Positions 1-8,736 of a stretch of 64,000 nucleotides of DNA are shown here, piece by piece; the stretch's first letter is position 1; every line of letters starts with the position of its first letter. The DNA is taken from contig NZ_CANLYD010000003.1 of the NCBI RefSeq assembly GCF_947495315.1, positions 310,001-374,000 on the forward strand, in the 5' to 3' direction. A model generated the notes under the pieces. It was not told where the DNA came from, did not search any database, and saw only the letters and a list, made by a program, of their open reading frames with translations. The stretch comes from an uncultured Aquimarina sp. GTDB taxonomy: Bacteria > Bacteroidota > Bacteroidia > Flavobacteriales > Flavobacteriaceae. The position numbers and the translations under genes are program-made.

Positions 1-512
1 TTTTCCACAATCCTGAGAATATGTGGAATCTGATGAATAGAAATACCAAATTTACTATCGATATGACCTACAGAAATTTTACTATTTCCTCCAGCCATAA
101 CGTGTGGATTAATTCTAATGCAAACAGGTACATCAGGATGTTTTGTTCCAAACTGCTCAAGAATAGATAGGTTGTCGATGTTTATTTGTACACCCATTTC
201 AGAAACCTTTTCAATTTCTTTTAAGGAAACTCCGTTTGGAGTAAAAATGATATTAGTGGGTTCTACACCGGCCAATAATCCTAATTTAACTTCCTGGATG
301 GATACGGTGTCTAATCCGGCACCTAATGAATTCATTAGCTTTAATATCGCAAGATTAGACAATGCCTTGACAGCATAGTTAAGTTTTACATGTTTCACCT
401 GTTTAAAAGCACTGGTTAGGCGTTCGTACTGTGAAACAATTTTTTCGGAGTCATAGACATATACAGGACTCCCAAACTCTTTTGCGATTGCTAATAAATT
501 TGCGTTTTCCAT
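1..512 (-). CDS. lysA: Diaminopimelate decarboxylase, N-terminal part (runs off the left edge)
   Basis: Partial gene reading leftward from an ATG at 512-510; the first 170 codons are present and the stop lies outside the window. The product is a PLP-dependent fold-III decarboxylase that makes lysine from meso-diaminopimelate, the last step of lysine synthesis. It begins MENANLLAIAKEFGSPVYVY and carries the PLP-lysine motif NYAVKALSN, then GLDTVSIQEVKLGLLAG, TPNGVS and INPHVMAGG, which is the flavobacterial LysA pattern. The open frame on the opposite strand here is only its shadow. The 180 bases upstream are shared with the divergent LON-domain gene. I am confident of the family. Confidence 0.9.
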   Translation of the reverse strand, partial: MENANLLAIAKEFGSPVYVYDSEKIVSQYERLTSAFKQVKHVKLNYAVKALSNLAILKLMNSLGAGLDTVSIQEVKLGLLAGVEPTNIIFTPNGVSLKEIEKVSEMGVQINIDNLSILEQFGTKHPDVPVCIRINPHVMAGGNSKISVGHIDSKFGISIHQIPHILRIVE

Positions 513-692
513 TTTAATTAAAATTAAGGGTACGAAATTACTGTTTTTACTATAGATTACCTCTAAGCGCCGCGTAATTAGTATAAAATTATCTAAACTT
601 GAAAAAAATTGGCTTTAAATAACGAATTTTTAATTTTTGAACAGATATTATACACAGAGTAGGCGTTTTATTTAGTATTTTTAAAATAAAAA

Positions 693-1328
693 ATGTTAGC
701 ACTTTTTCCTTTACAATTAGTAGTGTATCCAGGTGAGCGATTACCTCTTCATATTTTCGAAAAGAGATATCAGCAGTTGATTTCTGATTGCGAAACTGAG
801 GGGATCTCGTTTGGGGTACCAGCCTATATTGACAAAAAATTGGAATACGGTACCGAGGTTACCCTGCAAAAAGTAGAAAAAAGACATCCTAATGGCGCCA
901 GTGATGTGATTTGTGTGGGTACGAGAGTTTTTAGAATCAAGAGTTTTCATAAACAATTACCAGGTAAACTATATGCAGGAGGAGATGTTGAATATTTAGA
1001 AGATAGGGAGAATGGAGCAGAAGAACTCCAGGAAGAATTGTTGAAAAATATTGCTATTTTGTATGTGGAACTAACCATCGAAAAACCTCCTATTTTTAAT
1101 ATTCCATTTGTGAGTTATCAAGTAGCACATAAGGTTGGGTTAGCGTTACATCAGGAATATCATCTACTAAAGTTAAGAAGTGAACTGGAGCGACTGAACT
1201 ACCTGATTGGTCATCTTAAAATTACGATTCCTGTAGTTAGAGAAATGAATCGTGCTAAGGAAGTAATTAAAATGAATGGCCACTTTAAAAATTTTGACCC
1301 ACTGGATTTCGAGGATTTCGAACTATAA
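693..1328 (+). CDS. Stand-alone LON substrate-binding domain protein
   Basis: A 211-residue cytoplasmic protein with the N-terminal (PUA-like) domain of Lon protease but no AAA+ or protease domain. It opens with LALFPLQLVVYPGE and LPLHIFEKRYQQL, the hallmark of the LON domain, which fills about residues 1-190. Proteins of this kind are widespread and of unknown function; peptide or substrate binding is inferred from Lon. The start is the only ATG in front of the domain and costs at most one or two residues compared with relatives. It stands alone between divergent lysA and sucC, with no obvious terminator after it. Confidence 0.85.
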   Translation: MLALFPLQLVVYPGERLPLHIFEKRYQQLISDCETEGISFGVPAYIDKKLEYGTEVTLQKVEKRHPNGASDVICVGTRVFRIKSFHKQLPGKLYAGGDVEYLEDRENGAEELQEELLKNIAILYVELTIEKPPIFNIPFVSYQVAHKVGLALHQEYHLLKLRSELERLNYLIGHLKITIPVVREMNRAKEVIKMNGHFKNFDPLDFEDFEL

Positions 1329-1419
1329 TTAAGTGATCCTTCAATTTCAGATAATTTATAGGGTTACTTTTTAGATTAGAAGACTCCTATTTTAATATAA
1401 CTTTTTTTACCACAAAAGA

Positions 1420-1451
1420 TTGGCACAGTAACTTCACTTTTCCTATTTTTG
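1420..1451 (+). promoter_or_regulatory. Predicted sucC promoter (TTGG-N20-TATTTTTG)
   Basis: TTGG at 1420-1423 is followed 20 bases later by TATTTTTG at 1444-1451, matching the Bacteroidota housekeeping promoter (TTTG-like -33, TAnnTTTG -7). The sucC ATG is 32 bases downstream, giving a short leader. Confidence 0.6.
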
Positions 1452-1483
1452 GGACTCCTATTCAAAAGGCAAAAAATAAGACT

Positions 1484-2677
1484 ATGAACTTACACGAATA
1501 TCAAGGTAAAGAGATATTAAGCAGCTTTGGTGTGCGTATCCAGCGCGGTATTGTTGCACAGAATGCAAAAGAAGCAGTTGCTGCTGCAAAACAATTAACT
1601 GCAGAAACAGGTACTGGATGGCACGTGATCAAAGCACAAGTACACGCAGGTGGTCGAGGAAAAGGTGGTGGAGTAAAACTTGCTAAGAATCTTCAGGAAG
1701 TTGAGGATATAGCAGGACAGATCATCGGGATGAATTTAATAACTCCTCAGACATCAGCAGAAGGAAAGAAAGTACATCAAGTGTTAGTTGCAGAAGATGT
1801 ATATTATCCTGGAGATAGTGAACCAGACGAATTTTATATTTCTGTATTATTAAATCGTACTACTGGACGAAATATGGTTATGTATTCTACAGAAGGTGGA
1901 ATGGATATCGAAACTGTTGCAGAAGAAACTCCACACTTAATATTTACTGAAGAAGTAGATCCTTCAGTAGGATTATTACCATTTCAGGCTAGACGTGTTG
2001 CTTTTAACTTAGGATTAAGCGGTGGTGCGTTTAAAGAGATGACTAAATTCGTAATGGCATTATATACTGCTTATGTAAAATCAGATTCTTCTATGTTTGA
2101 GATCAATCCTGTTTTAAAAACAAGTGATGATAAGATCATGGCAGTTGATGCTAAAGTGACAATTGATGATAACGCATTATACCGTCATAAGAATTATGTG
2201 GATATGCGAGATATTCGCGAGGAAAACCCAATTGAGGTTGAAGCGAATGAAGTAGGACTTAACTATGTAGATCTTGATGGTAATGTGGGATGTATGGTAA
2301 ATGGTGCTGGTCTTGCGATGGCAACAATGGATTTGATCAAACAAGCTGGTGGAGAACCGGCTAACTTCCTTGATGTTGGAGGAACAGCGGATGCTAAACG
2401 TGTGGAAGAAGCGTTTAGAATTATCCTTAAAGATGAGAACGTAAAAGCAATTTTAATCAATATTTTTGGAGGAATTGTTCGTTGTGATCGAGTAGCTCAA
2501 GGTGTAGTGGATGCGTATAAAAATATGGGAGATGCTATTAATGTTCCTATTATTGTTCGTTTACAAGGTACCAATGCAGATATTGCTAAAGAATTAATCG
2601 ATAACAGTGGATTGGATGTACAGAGTGCTGTACAGTTCCAGGAGGCTGCAGATAAAGTGCAAGCAGTATTAGCATAA
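1484..2677 (+). CDS. sucC: Succinyl-CoA synthetase (ligase) beta subunit
   Basis: A full-length 397-residue subunit of the citric-acid-cycle enzyme that converts succinyl-CoA to succinate with formation of ATP or GTP. The ATP-grasp domain covers roughly residues 1-235 and begins [12 protein letters not shown]; the glycine-rich loop [11 protein letters not shown] follows near residue 53. The C-terminal CoA-ligase domain holds [24 protein letters not shown] and [10 protein letters not shown]. The partner alpha subunit (sucD) is not next to it, so the two genes are apart in this genome. A promoter-like pair lies just upstream and a strong terminator 28 bases after the stop, so it is probably a single-gene unit. 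Confidence 0.97.
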   Translation: MNLHEYQGKEILSSFGVRIQRGIVAQNAKEAVAAAKQLTAETGTGWHVIKAQVHAGGRGKGGGVKLAKNLQEVEDIAGQIIGMNLITPQTSAEGKKVHQVLVAEDVYYPGDSEPDEFYISVLLNRTTGRNMVMYSTEGGMDIETVAEETPHLIFTEEVDPSVGLLPFQARRVAFNLGLSGGAFKEMTKFVMALYTAYVKSDSSMFEINPVLKTSDDKIMAVDAKVTIDDNALYRHKNYVDMRDIREENPIEVEANEVGLNYVDLDGNVGCMVNGAGLAMATMDLIKQAGGEPANFLDVGGTADAKRVEEAFRIILKDENVKAILINIFGGIVRCDRVAQGVVDAYKNMGDAINVPIIVRLQGTNADIAKELIDNSGLDVQSAVQFQEAADKVQAVLA

Positions 2678-2705
2678 TATCTAACAAAGATTTATAATAT
2701 ATTTT

Positions 2706-2741
2706 GAAGCGATTCATACGTTGGGTCGCTTCTTTTTTTTT
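2706..2741 (+). terminator. Rho-independent terminator after sucC
   Basis: Seven-base-pair stem GAAGCGA/TCGCTTC (2706-2712 with 2726-2732) followed by nine T. It also shows that the next gene starts at the downstream ATG and not at the TTG inside this stem. Confidence 0.9.
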
Positions 2742-2757
2742 GCGAAAGATTAGTAAT

Positions 2758-3264
2758 ATGGATAAAAAAGTAGAACAAATAGTTACTATGCTCAATATGA
2801 CACCACATCCCGAAGGTGGGTTTTATAAGGAGACTTATAGAAGTGATGGTGTTATTCCGAAAGCAGTTTTAAAAGATCAATTCTCTGGAGATCGTAATTA
2901 TTGTACAGGAATTTATTTTCTACTTACTTCAGAAAATTTTTCAGCTTTTCATCGTATTAAACAAGATGAGATGTGGCATTTTTATGGAGGAAATTCGTTG
3001 TATGTACATGTGATTACTCCAGAAGGAGTGTATACTAGATATGCCGTAGGAATGAATCTGGATCAAGGAGAATCTCCTCAGTTGGTAGTGCCTGCGGGTT
3101 GTTGGTTTGCTTCTAGTGTAAAAGACGCAGAAGGCTATTCTTTTGTGGGCTGCACGGTATCACCTGGTTTTGATTTTGCCGATTTTGAGCTGGCTGGTAG
3201 GGATGTTTTGGTAAATCAATATCCTGATCATTCGGAGATAATTACACAATATACTCGCCAATAG
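2758..3264 (+). CDS. DUF985 cupin-fold protein
   Basis: A 168-residue cytoplasmic protein of the cupin_5/DUF985 family. It shows HPEGGFYKETYRS near the start, GIYFLLTSENFSAFHRI and DEMWHFYGG in the middle, and a C-terminal VGCTVSPGFDF strand, all typical of the family. The cupin barrel should bind a metal or a small ligand, but no reaction is established and I do not assign one. I chose the ATG at 2758 because the longer TTG frame would begin inside the sucC terminator. No partner gene is evident. Confidence 0.85.
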   Translation: MDKKVEQIVTMLNMTPHPEGGFYKETYRSDGVIPKAVLKDQFSGDRNYCTGIYFLLTSENFSAFHRIKQDEMWHFYGGNSLYVHVITPEGVYTRYAVGMNLDQGESPQLVVPAGCWFASSVKDAEGYSFVGCTVSPGFDFADFELAGRDVLVNQYPDHSEIITQYTRQ

Positions 3265-3354
3265 TTTTATAAAGAAAAAGGAGAGAACTGTTTATGATTC
3301 TTGGATTATTAAATAGTCTTATTTTAAATTAGCTGAAAACACTAGTCAAAACTA

Positions 3355-3383
3355 TTGAAAAGACTATAAATTATGTACTTTTA
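3355..3383 (+). promoter_or_regulatory. Possible ferritin promoter (TTG-N18-TACTTTTA)
   Basis: TTG at 3355-3357 and TACTTTTA at 3376-3383, 18 bases apart; the second box differs from TAnnTTTG at its last base. It would give a leader of about 110 bases before ferritin, holding a 23-codon open frame at 3394-3465 whose reality is doubtful. Confidence 0.3.
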
Positions 3384-3498
3384 GTTCATTAAAATGAAAC
3401 GAGCCGCAACAAAACTTTTGATACACATCGGAGATGATTATTGGCGAGTTCCTTTTCACATTTAAATAATATTATAAATTACAAGAAATTAAAGAAAT

Positions 3499-4005
3499 AT
3501 GATACCTGAAATAGAGAAATCATTAAATGAACAAGTACGATATGAAGCTACGGCGTCTGCACAATATCTTTCTATGGCATGTTGGGCTGATGTAAACGGC
3601 TATAATGGGATAGCCGACTTTTTTTATACGCAATCTGAAGAAGAACGTGTTCATATGACTAAGCTAGTCAAATTCATTAATGAAAGAAATGGACAAGCAG
3701 TAATACCTGCTATCGAAAAACCAAGAAATGATTTTAATTCATTAAGAGAATTATTCGAAATTTTCTTAGAAAGTGAAGAGTTTGTAACTGCGCAGATCAA
3801 TAATGTTATTTTTCAATGTCTAGAACATAAAGATTATAATGTGCATAATTTTATGCAGTGGTATGTAGCAGAACAATTAGAAGAAGAAGCAGTAGCGAGA
3901 ACTTTATTAGATAAATTAAAAATTATCGGTGATGATAAATCAGGACATTATTTATTCGATAGAGATATTAATACCTTTCAGATAAGTAATTCACAACAGG
4001 AGTAG
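3499..4005 (+). CDS. ftnA: Non-haem ferritin (iron storage)
   Basis: A 168-residue four-helix protein that assembles into a 24-subunit shell, oxidises Fe(II) and stores it as ferric mineral. Ferroxidase ligands of the FtnA type are all visible: Glu16 in YEATASAQY, Glu49 and His52 in EEERVH, Glu93, Gln126 and Glu129 in AEQLEEE. The length is normal for bacterial ferritin, and the heme-binding Met of bacterioferritin is not apparent. A terminator follows at 4040 and a tiny Cys-rich gene comes next. I saw no clear Fur-box palindrome upstream. Confidence 0.95.
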   Translation: MIPEIEKSLNEQVRYEATASAQYLSMACWADVNGYNGIADFFYTQSEEERVHMTKLVKFINERNGQAVIPAIEKPRNDFNSLRELFEIFLESEEFVTAQINNVIFQCLEHKDYNVHNFMQWYVAEQLEEEAVARTLLDKLKIIGDDKSGHYLFDRDINTFQISNSQQE

Positions 4006-4039
4006 GTAACTGGTTGTTAATAAGTAACTAAATAAAATT

Positions 4040-4070
4040 AAAAGATTCTTTTTTTGAGAGTCTTTTTTTT
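4040..4070 (+). terminator. Terminator after ferritin
   Basis: Ten-base stem AAAAGATTCT/AGAGTCTTTT (4040-4049 with 4057-4066, one G-T pair) followed by a T run. Confidence 0.75.
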
Positions 4071-4071
4071 A

Positions 4072-4079
4072 TATTTTTG
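4072..4079 (+). promoter_or_regulatory. -7 box (TATTTTTG) for the Cys-rich mini-gene
   Basis: TATTTTTG fits TAnnTTTG exactly and begins right after the ferritin terminator. TTTG at 4053-4056 could be the -33 element, but the 15-base spacing is short. It suggests the mini-gene is transcribed separately from ferritin. Confidence 0.5.
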
Positions 4080-4128
4080 CGCTTTATTTAGATTCAATAA
4101 AAATTAAATACTAGTGCAGAATTCCGGA

Positions 4129-4257
4129 ATGACCTCATTATATTCACCTTGTGCAGCAATGAATTGCGAAGTTAGTTGTGGTGGGAAAAAGAAAAAATGT
4201 TGCAAGAAATATAAGAAGAAGGGTAAAAGTAATTGTAAAAGATGCCCTAAGTTATAA
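4129..4257 (+). CDS. 42-residue Cys/Lys-rich mini-protein, unknown function
   Basis: A very short open frame encoding 42 residues with seven cysteines (positions 8, 13, 17, 24, 25, 36, 39) and about a dozen lysines; segments include CAAMNCEVSC, GGKKKKCC and NCKRCPKL. No signal peptide or membrane segment is seen. The paired cysteines suggest metal or Fe-S binding, as in metallothionein-like or zinc-ribbon mini-proteins, but that is inference. Support for its being real: a TAnnTTTG box 50 bases upstream, a perfect terminator about 70 bases after the stop, and a skewed composition unlikely by chance. The ribosome site is weak, and the start overlaps an ATTCCGGAAT palindrome, so translation could also begin at Met11. 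Confidence 0.6.
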   Translation: MTSLYSPCAAMNCEVSCGGKKKKCCKKYKKKGKSNCKRCPKL

Positions 4258-4325
4258 GTTAGGTAAACCAGCTCGAACGATTCAAATCTCGATTATCGAG
4301 TATTAGAATTATAGAATAAACTCCT

Positions 4326-4358
4326 AAATAAGCATGTGATCGCATGCTTATTTTTTTT
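4326..4358 (+). terminator. Strong terminator after the Cys-rich mini-gene
   Basis: Perfect 11-base-pair stem AAATAAGCATG/CATGCTTATTT (4326-4336 with 4343-4353), six-base loop and a T run. It marks the end of a transcription unit holding only the mini-gene. Confidence 0.9.
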
Positions 4359-4494
4359 ACTCATTTTTTAAATAAATAAGACTAGAAATACCGCACCTGA
4401 TGAATTTAATTTTGTAATGGATTAAGAGTTTATTAGGATAGATTGCAAAAATGATTTTATAGATTAGTAGTGTGTAAATAACTAATCCTTTAGA

Positions 4495-5247
4495 ATGATT
4501 GCTAGGAAAACAATAAAGACAATATTTTTTCAAAGTATTTTTTTAGGGTCACTGTTCTTTTTAATTAGATGTTCTGTACCTGTAGAAGAGTTAAACGGAA
4601 GAGAAATTTTACAAAAAAGTAAAAAATATCATGATCCTTCGAATGTTTGGGGGGAAATAAGTTTTGAAGTTCATATCCAAGAACCTAGAATAGCAAATCC
4701 GGTTCGATATTCTATTATAAAAATGAATAACACTACTGGTTCATTTGAACTTCAGCGGAATAGAGATCAATATGTGTCTACCCATATCGTAGAAGAGAAT
4801 GGACTTACCAGGGTATTACTAAATAATTCTGAAACTATAGATTCTGTATTGGTTGCTAAATATCGATTACAATCAGAAAGAAGTAGTGTGTATCAGGAAT
4901 TTTATCAAATAATGTATGGCTTACCAATGACATTGAATGATCAAACCTTAAAAAGTATTGATACTACTACAGTTGTAGATTTTAATAATGAAAAGAGTTA
5001 TGGAGTTGAATTAGAATTAAAGAAAGCGATATTTTCTAAATTTTGGAAGTTATATATAAGAACTTCAGATTACAAATTGGTAGGGTTAGAGATTATATTT
5101 CCGAATGAATCTAAAAAAGGAGAACGATTATATTTTGAAAAAGATTTTAATTACAAAGGAGTTATTATACCAAGAATTAGACACTGGCATGAATATCATG
5201 ATGATAGCTATTCTGGATCAGATATAATTATTAAAAGTATTGAGTGA
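4495..5247 (+). CDS. DUF6503-like exported protein
   Basis: A 250-residue protein that starts with a basic stretch and a hydrophobic segment (residues about 10-24) ending in FLIRCS. It is probably a lipoprotein, although Arg before the Cys is unusual for a lipobox. The body matches what I know of the flavobacterial DUF6503 family: GREILQKSKKYHDP near the N-terminus, then alternating beta strands, as in outer-membrane-associated lipid-binding folds. Function is unknown. It is followed by an NTF2-like gene with a 68-base gap, so co-transcription is possible but not shown. Confidence 0.65.
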   Translation: MIARKTIKTIFFQSIFLGSLFFLIRCSVPVEELNGREILQKSKKYHDPSNVWGEISFEVHIQEPRIANPVRYSIIKMNNTTGSFELQRNRDQYVSTHIVEENGLTRVLLNNSETIDSVLVAKYRLQSERSSVYQEFYQIMYGLPMTLNDQTLKSIDTTTVVDFNNEKSYGVELELKKAIFSKFWKLYIRTSDYKLVGLEIIFPNESKKGERLYFEKDFNYKGVIIPRIRHWHEYHDDSYSGSDIIIKSIE

Positions 5248-5315
5248 TAATTCAGTAGAATCTAATTAAAATCATAATCGGATTTAAATAAATTATACCT
5301 TTAAAATCAGGCATC

Positions 5316-5732
5316 ATGAAAAATTTTCTAACATTATTTTTATTACTCACAATTTCCATTACAGTTGCTCAAGAATCAGATCGCAAACTGGTAGAGCAAA
5401 CGGTAAACTATTATTTAGAAGGAGGCACAAAAAACGATTTTGAAACCCTTAAAAAAGCATTTCATAAGAATGCTACCATGAAATATATTAGTAATGGTTA
5501 TCAGGAAGTTAATGCGATTGAGTTTTTTAAGAAAGGGATGAAACCCGGACCTAAGCAGAATCGAAAAACTAAAATTACAAATATTGATATTTCTGGTCAT
5601 GCTGCCAGTGCCAGATTAGAAATAGAGTATGCTACTTTTTCATTCATTGATTACATGAATTTATTGAAAATTGATGGTGAATGGAAAATAGTTAGTAAAA
5701 TTTTCTACAGAAAACCACACGATAAAAAGTAA
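5316..5732 (+). CDS. Secreted NTF2-like (lumazine-binding-type) protein
   Basis: A 138-residue protein with a clear signal peptide (MKNFLTLFLLLTISITVAQ, cleavage after AQ) followed by one NTF2/SnoaL-like cone fold. The motifs are VEQTVNYYLEGG, LKKAFHKNATM and DYMNLLKIDGEWKIVSKIFY, as in the Lumazine_bd_2 / nuclear transport factor 2 families. Members in Bacteroidota are mostly of unknown function, and the pocket could bind a small hydrophobic ligand. The mature protein would lie in the periplasm. Confidence 0.8.
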   Translation: MKNFLTLFLLLTISITVAQESDRKLVEQTVNYYLEGGTKNDFETLKKAFHKNATMKYISNGYQEVNAIEFFKKGMKPGPKQNRKTKITNIDISGHAASARLEIEYATFSFIDYMNLLKIDGEWKIVSKIFYRKPHDKK

Positions 5733-5947
5733 TTTATAAAGAAAAATCGAGGTATTATGTAACATTATACGTTTAAACAGGTATAGTATATATAGATGTA
5801 CATTAGTTTTAAATTGCATTAAATGAAAAACTCTGTTTGATTTTAATGAATTTCATGGTCAAAATATTATGGAATAATTGAAGCAAAGATTTTAGTGCGA
5901 TTAAGAAGTAGTATTAATCACGTTTTAAAAACTGTCAAGATTTAACA

Positions 5948-6847
5948 ATGATGAAATTAAAAATTATGAGAACACTCTTTTTCTTTGTTATACTACCTAT
6001 ATTAGGATATGCTCAAAACAATGAAGAATCTATTTTATACTTAAATCAAAAACCTCCTGGATTACAACCAGAAATATTTGCTCCTAATATAATTTCTAAA
6101 CCTTCAGAATCAGAATTTGGATCTATCTTCTCTAAAGATGGAAAAGAATTTTTTTACGGAGTAGATATTAATGGAAGACCCGAGATCAGGTATACTAAAT
6201 TAGAAAAAGATTCTTGGACCGTACCAAAAACTATTATATCGCACCCGGTATATAGTGGTAATGACCCATTTCTTTCGCCTGATGAAACAGAGCTCTATTT
6301 TATATCAGATAGACCCTTAACAGGAAAAGGGAATAAAAAAGATATAGATATCTGGTATGTGAAGAAAGAAGAAAATGGATGGTCTGACCCTATAAATGCC
6401 GGATCTAATATTAATTCTAAAGGGGAGGAATATTATATTTCCTTTACGGATAGTGGTACTATGTATTTTAGTTCAAATGGGATCTCAGAAAATAGTAATT
6501 TTGATATATATGCTTCAAAAAAAGTAAATGGCGAATTTCAGAAACCAGAGAAATTGAGTGATGCTATAAATACGAAAAATTACGAAGCAGATGTATTTGT
6601 AGCTCCAGATGAATCTTATGTTATTTTTTGCGCGAGACGCAAAGAAGGATTGGGTAGAGGAGATTTGTATATCAGTTTTAAGAATGAAGATGGTAGCTGG
6701 ACTACATCTAAGAATATGGGGGCTTCTATTAACACCAAAGGACATGAATTATGTCCATTTGTTACCAAAGATGAGAAATACTTTTTCTATACTAGTAATC
6801 AAGATATTTATTGGGTTGATGCTTCCATTATTGATCAATATCGATAG
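5948..6847 (+). CDS. Secreted PD40 (TolB-like) beta-propeller protein
   Basis: A 299-residue exported protein; the signal peptide ends GYAQ near residue 22. The mature part is a beta-propeller of PD40/WD40-like blades, seen as repeats of the form FLSPDETELYFISD, SFTDSGTMYFSS, FVAPDESYVIFCARR and FVTKDEKYFFYTSNQ. Such proteins act as periplasmic binding scaffolds, as in TolB and OmpA-associated propellers; no enzymatic role can be read. Met1, Met2 and Met7 are all possible starts. A terminator follows 74 bases after the stop. Confidence 0.8.
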   Translation: MMKLKIMRTLFFFVILPILGYAQNNEESILYLNQKPPGLQPEIFAPNIISKPSESEFGSIFSKDGKEFFYGVDINGRPEIRYTKLEKDSWTVPKTIISHPVYSGNDPFLSPDETELYFISDRPLTGKGNKKDIDIWYVKKEENGWSDPINAGSNINSKGEEYYISFTDSGTMYFSSNGISENSNFDIYASKKVNGEFQKPEKLSDAINTKNYEADVFVAPDESYVIFCARRKEGLGRGDLYISFKNEDGSWTTSKNMGASINTKGHELCPFVTKDEKYFFYTSNQDIYWVDASIIDQYR

Positions 6848-6920
6848 AAATAATAAGTAGTTTTGTTGTTTATTACTGTGAGATAGAGATGATAATTAAA
6901 TATTATTCCAAAAAAATCAT

Positions 6921-6952
6921 AAAGCCTGTTAATTTTCGATAGGCTTTTTTTT
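6921..6952 (+). terminator. Terminator after the PD40 gene
   Basis: Stem AAAGCCT/AGGCTTT (6921-6927 with 6941-6947) and a T run. Confidence 0.8.
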
Positions 6953-7025
6953 AGATTTGTACTTTACCCTCCCTTTTTCTGATGATTAACCTGTTATATT
7001 AATTTTTAAAAAAGTAATATCGTTT

Positions 7026-7790
7026 ATGATAAGATATTTGTTAATCATAGTTGTTTTCCTTTCTTCTAAAAACTATGCCCAGAAAAATGATTTTAATGGG
7101 CTTCTCTTGTTTTTTGATTCGTCCAAAAAAGAAATTCCGTTAGCGTTAGCAAAGAAGTATTTTGATTTTAGTCCTACGGAAAGATCTGAGAAATTATTTG
7201 CAGGAAAAATAGTTGCAAAAACGGACGAATATATCATTGTATCTACCGTTTTAGAATGTAGTGCAGGAGGCCGTTGCGAACAATCTTCCATAACTTCATT
7301 TAGTAATAATGGTGAAAGAATTGATACTATAGCTTATGAAAGAGAAATGGCCGATTGCTCTTTTGATGATAAAAGAGAATCCATTTTTATCTCCAGTGAT
7401 TTATTGGTTTTTAAAGAGACAAGAGAAAAATTGGATTGTTTAGGAGACGGCAAGCAGATTGGGATAAAGGAGTGGTTGGAGTTTCAGCCAATAAAAGAAA
7501 ATGGTACATTCTCAAAACCGTATACAGATCTAAAAGCAATTGAACGAGATAATTATATATTTTCTCATAGAGTTTTTACGCTGGGCGAACTTAATCAGAA
7601 GACTGTAGAAGAATTAGCGATTATTAAAAATGAGATTTTCGCTTCGCACGGGTATATGTTTACAACAGAAAAGTGGCAAGATTATTTCGAATCAAAATCC
7701 TGGTATATGCCTTCAGATGATGATGCTATCAGCAAGTTGACAGAAATAGAAAAAAAGAATATAGAATTGATTTTAAGTATAAAAGAATGA
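7026..7790 (+). CDS. Secreted YARHG-domain protein
   Basis: A 254-residue protein with a signal peptide ending NYAQ. The C-terminal part (about residues 190-254) is a YARHG domain: KNEIFASHGYMFTTEKWQDYF, then SWYMP. The name-giving motif reads FASHG here. The N-terminal two thirds contain a Cys-rich stretch, VLECSAGGRCEQSS, and a possible beta-rich domain I do not recognise. YARHG is a common extracellular domain of unknown role, possibly peptidoglycan-linked. It overlaps the next gene by four bases (ATGA), so the two are translationally coupled. Confidence 0.75.
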   Translation: MIRYLLIIVVFLSSKNYAQKNDFNGLLLFFDSSKKEIPLALAKKYFDFSPTERSEKLFAGKIVAKTDEYIIVSTVLECSAGGRCEQSSITSFSNNGERIDTIAYEREMADCSFDDKRESIFISSDLLVFKETREKLDCLGDGKQIGIKEWLEFQPIKENGTFSKPYTDLKAIERDNYIFSHRVFTLGELNQKTVEELAIIKNEIFASHGYMFTTEKWQDYFESKSWYMPSDDDAISKLTEIEKKNIELILSIKE

Positions 7791-8548
7791 GGATAATAGG
7801 GATACTTATATTTATATTATTTTCAAAAGCATGTTTTGGTCAGACAAAAACCATTCACGTTTTTGTTGCTTTGTGTGATAATATAAATCAAGGTATTGTT
7901 CCCGTTCCGAAGAGCATTGGAAACGGTCAGGATCCTAAAAATAATTTATATTGGGGAGCTGGATATGGTGTAAAGACGTTTTTTAAAGTTAAAACCAGAG
8001 ACTGGACACTGCTAAGAAGCATTCCTTCTAAAGATTCTAATGTTTTAGAAAGATTATTGTTTAAACACGCTACTAAAGACGTTTACATGTTAGCAGATGC
8101 ATATGATGGAGCTAAAATCAAAACAAGTATAGAAGATTTTTTGAAATCATCTAATGGTCAGATTCCGATACAGATAAAAGAAAAAGAGAGTGTATTAGAT
8201 TTTGGAGGTGGATCAGATTTATTAGCATATGTTGGGCATGATGGTTTAATGGATTTTGATGTGAATGTTTCTTATCAAGAATCCGTTACTAAAACAAGAG
8301 ATGTCATTATTCTGGCTTGTTATAGTAAAAGTTATTTTTCTCCTGAGGTTAAAAAAGCAAAAGCTAATCCGATATTGTGGACAACACATCTTATGGCTCC
8401 TGAAGCATATACGTTAAAGGCTGCAATCGATGGATGGGTTAGGAAAGAATCAGGAAGTCAGATTGATGAAAGAGCTGCTCAATCATACCATAAATATCAA
8501 AAATGTGGTATTAGAGGAGCTAGAAATTTATTTACTACAGGTTTTTAG
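7787..8548 (+). CDS. Secreted caspase-fold-like protein (putative Cys/His hydrolase)
   Basis: A 253-residue protein with a short signal peptide (cleavage after CFGQ). I do not recognise a named family, but the layout suggests clan CD (caspase, gingipain, clostripain) cysteine hydrolases. A first strand is IHVFVALCDN. The strand LLAYVGHDG puts His151 before Gly153, and the strand DVIILACYS places Cys178 at its end; this is the usual His-Gly then Cys order. The downstream stretch TTHLMAPEAYTLKAAIDGW may form the C-terminal helix. The catalytic role is inference only. It is coupled by ATGA to the YARHG gene, so the pair probably acts together in the periplasm or outside the cell. Confidence 0.6.
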   Translation: MRIIGILIFILFSKACFGQTKTIHVFVALCDNINQGIVPVPKSIGNGQDPKNNLYWGAGYGVKTFFKVKTRDWTLLRSIPSKDSNVLERLLFKHATKDVYMLADAYDGAKIKTSIEDFLKSSNGQIPIQIKEKESVLDFGGGSDLLAYVGHDGLMDFDVNVSYQESVTKTRDVIILACYSKSYFSPEVKKAKANPILWTTHLMAPEAYTLKAAIDGWVRKESGSQIDERAAQSYHKYQKCGIRGARNLFTTGF

Positions 8549-8736
8549 GATTCATAAACACTGCAAACCATTCGGATAATACCCTTTTTTCAGGGGGCTA
8601 ATTGATTTCTTTTAATGATATTTTTGAGTATCAAAAAGGTAGAAGATGTTCTTATATTTTAAGAAGACTCTTTTTTTTACCTATATTTCTATGATGAATA
8701 TCGAAATCGTGTATTCATTTTTATATTGAAAAAATA

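Noticed and set aside
118..378. 86-residue + strand open frame at the left edge
   Set aside because: It is the exact antisense of the lysA coding region, which carries clear LysA motifs.
1421..1438. TGGCACAGTAACTTCAC upstream of sucC as a sigma-54 promoter
   Set aside because: The -24 half TGGCAC is good, but the -12 GC is missing at the required spacing, whereas TTGG-N20-TATTTTTG fits the normal Bacteroidota promoter.
2704..2757. TTG start giving an 18-residue extension of the DUF985 protein
   Set aside because: The extension is encoded by the sucC terminator stem and its T run.
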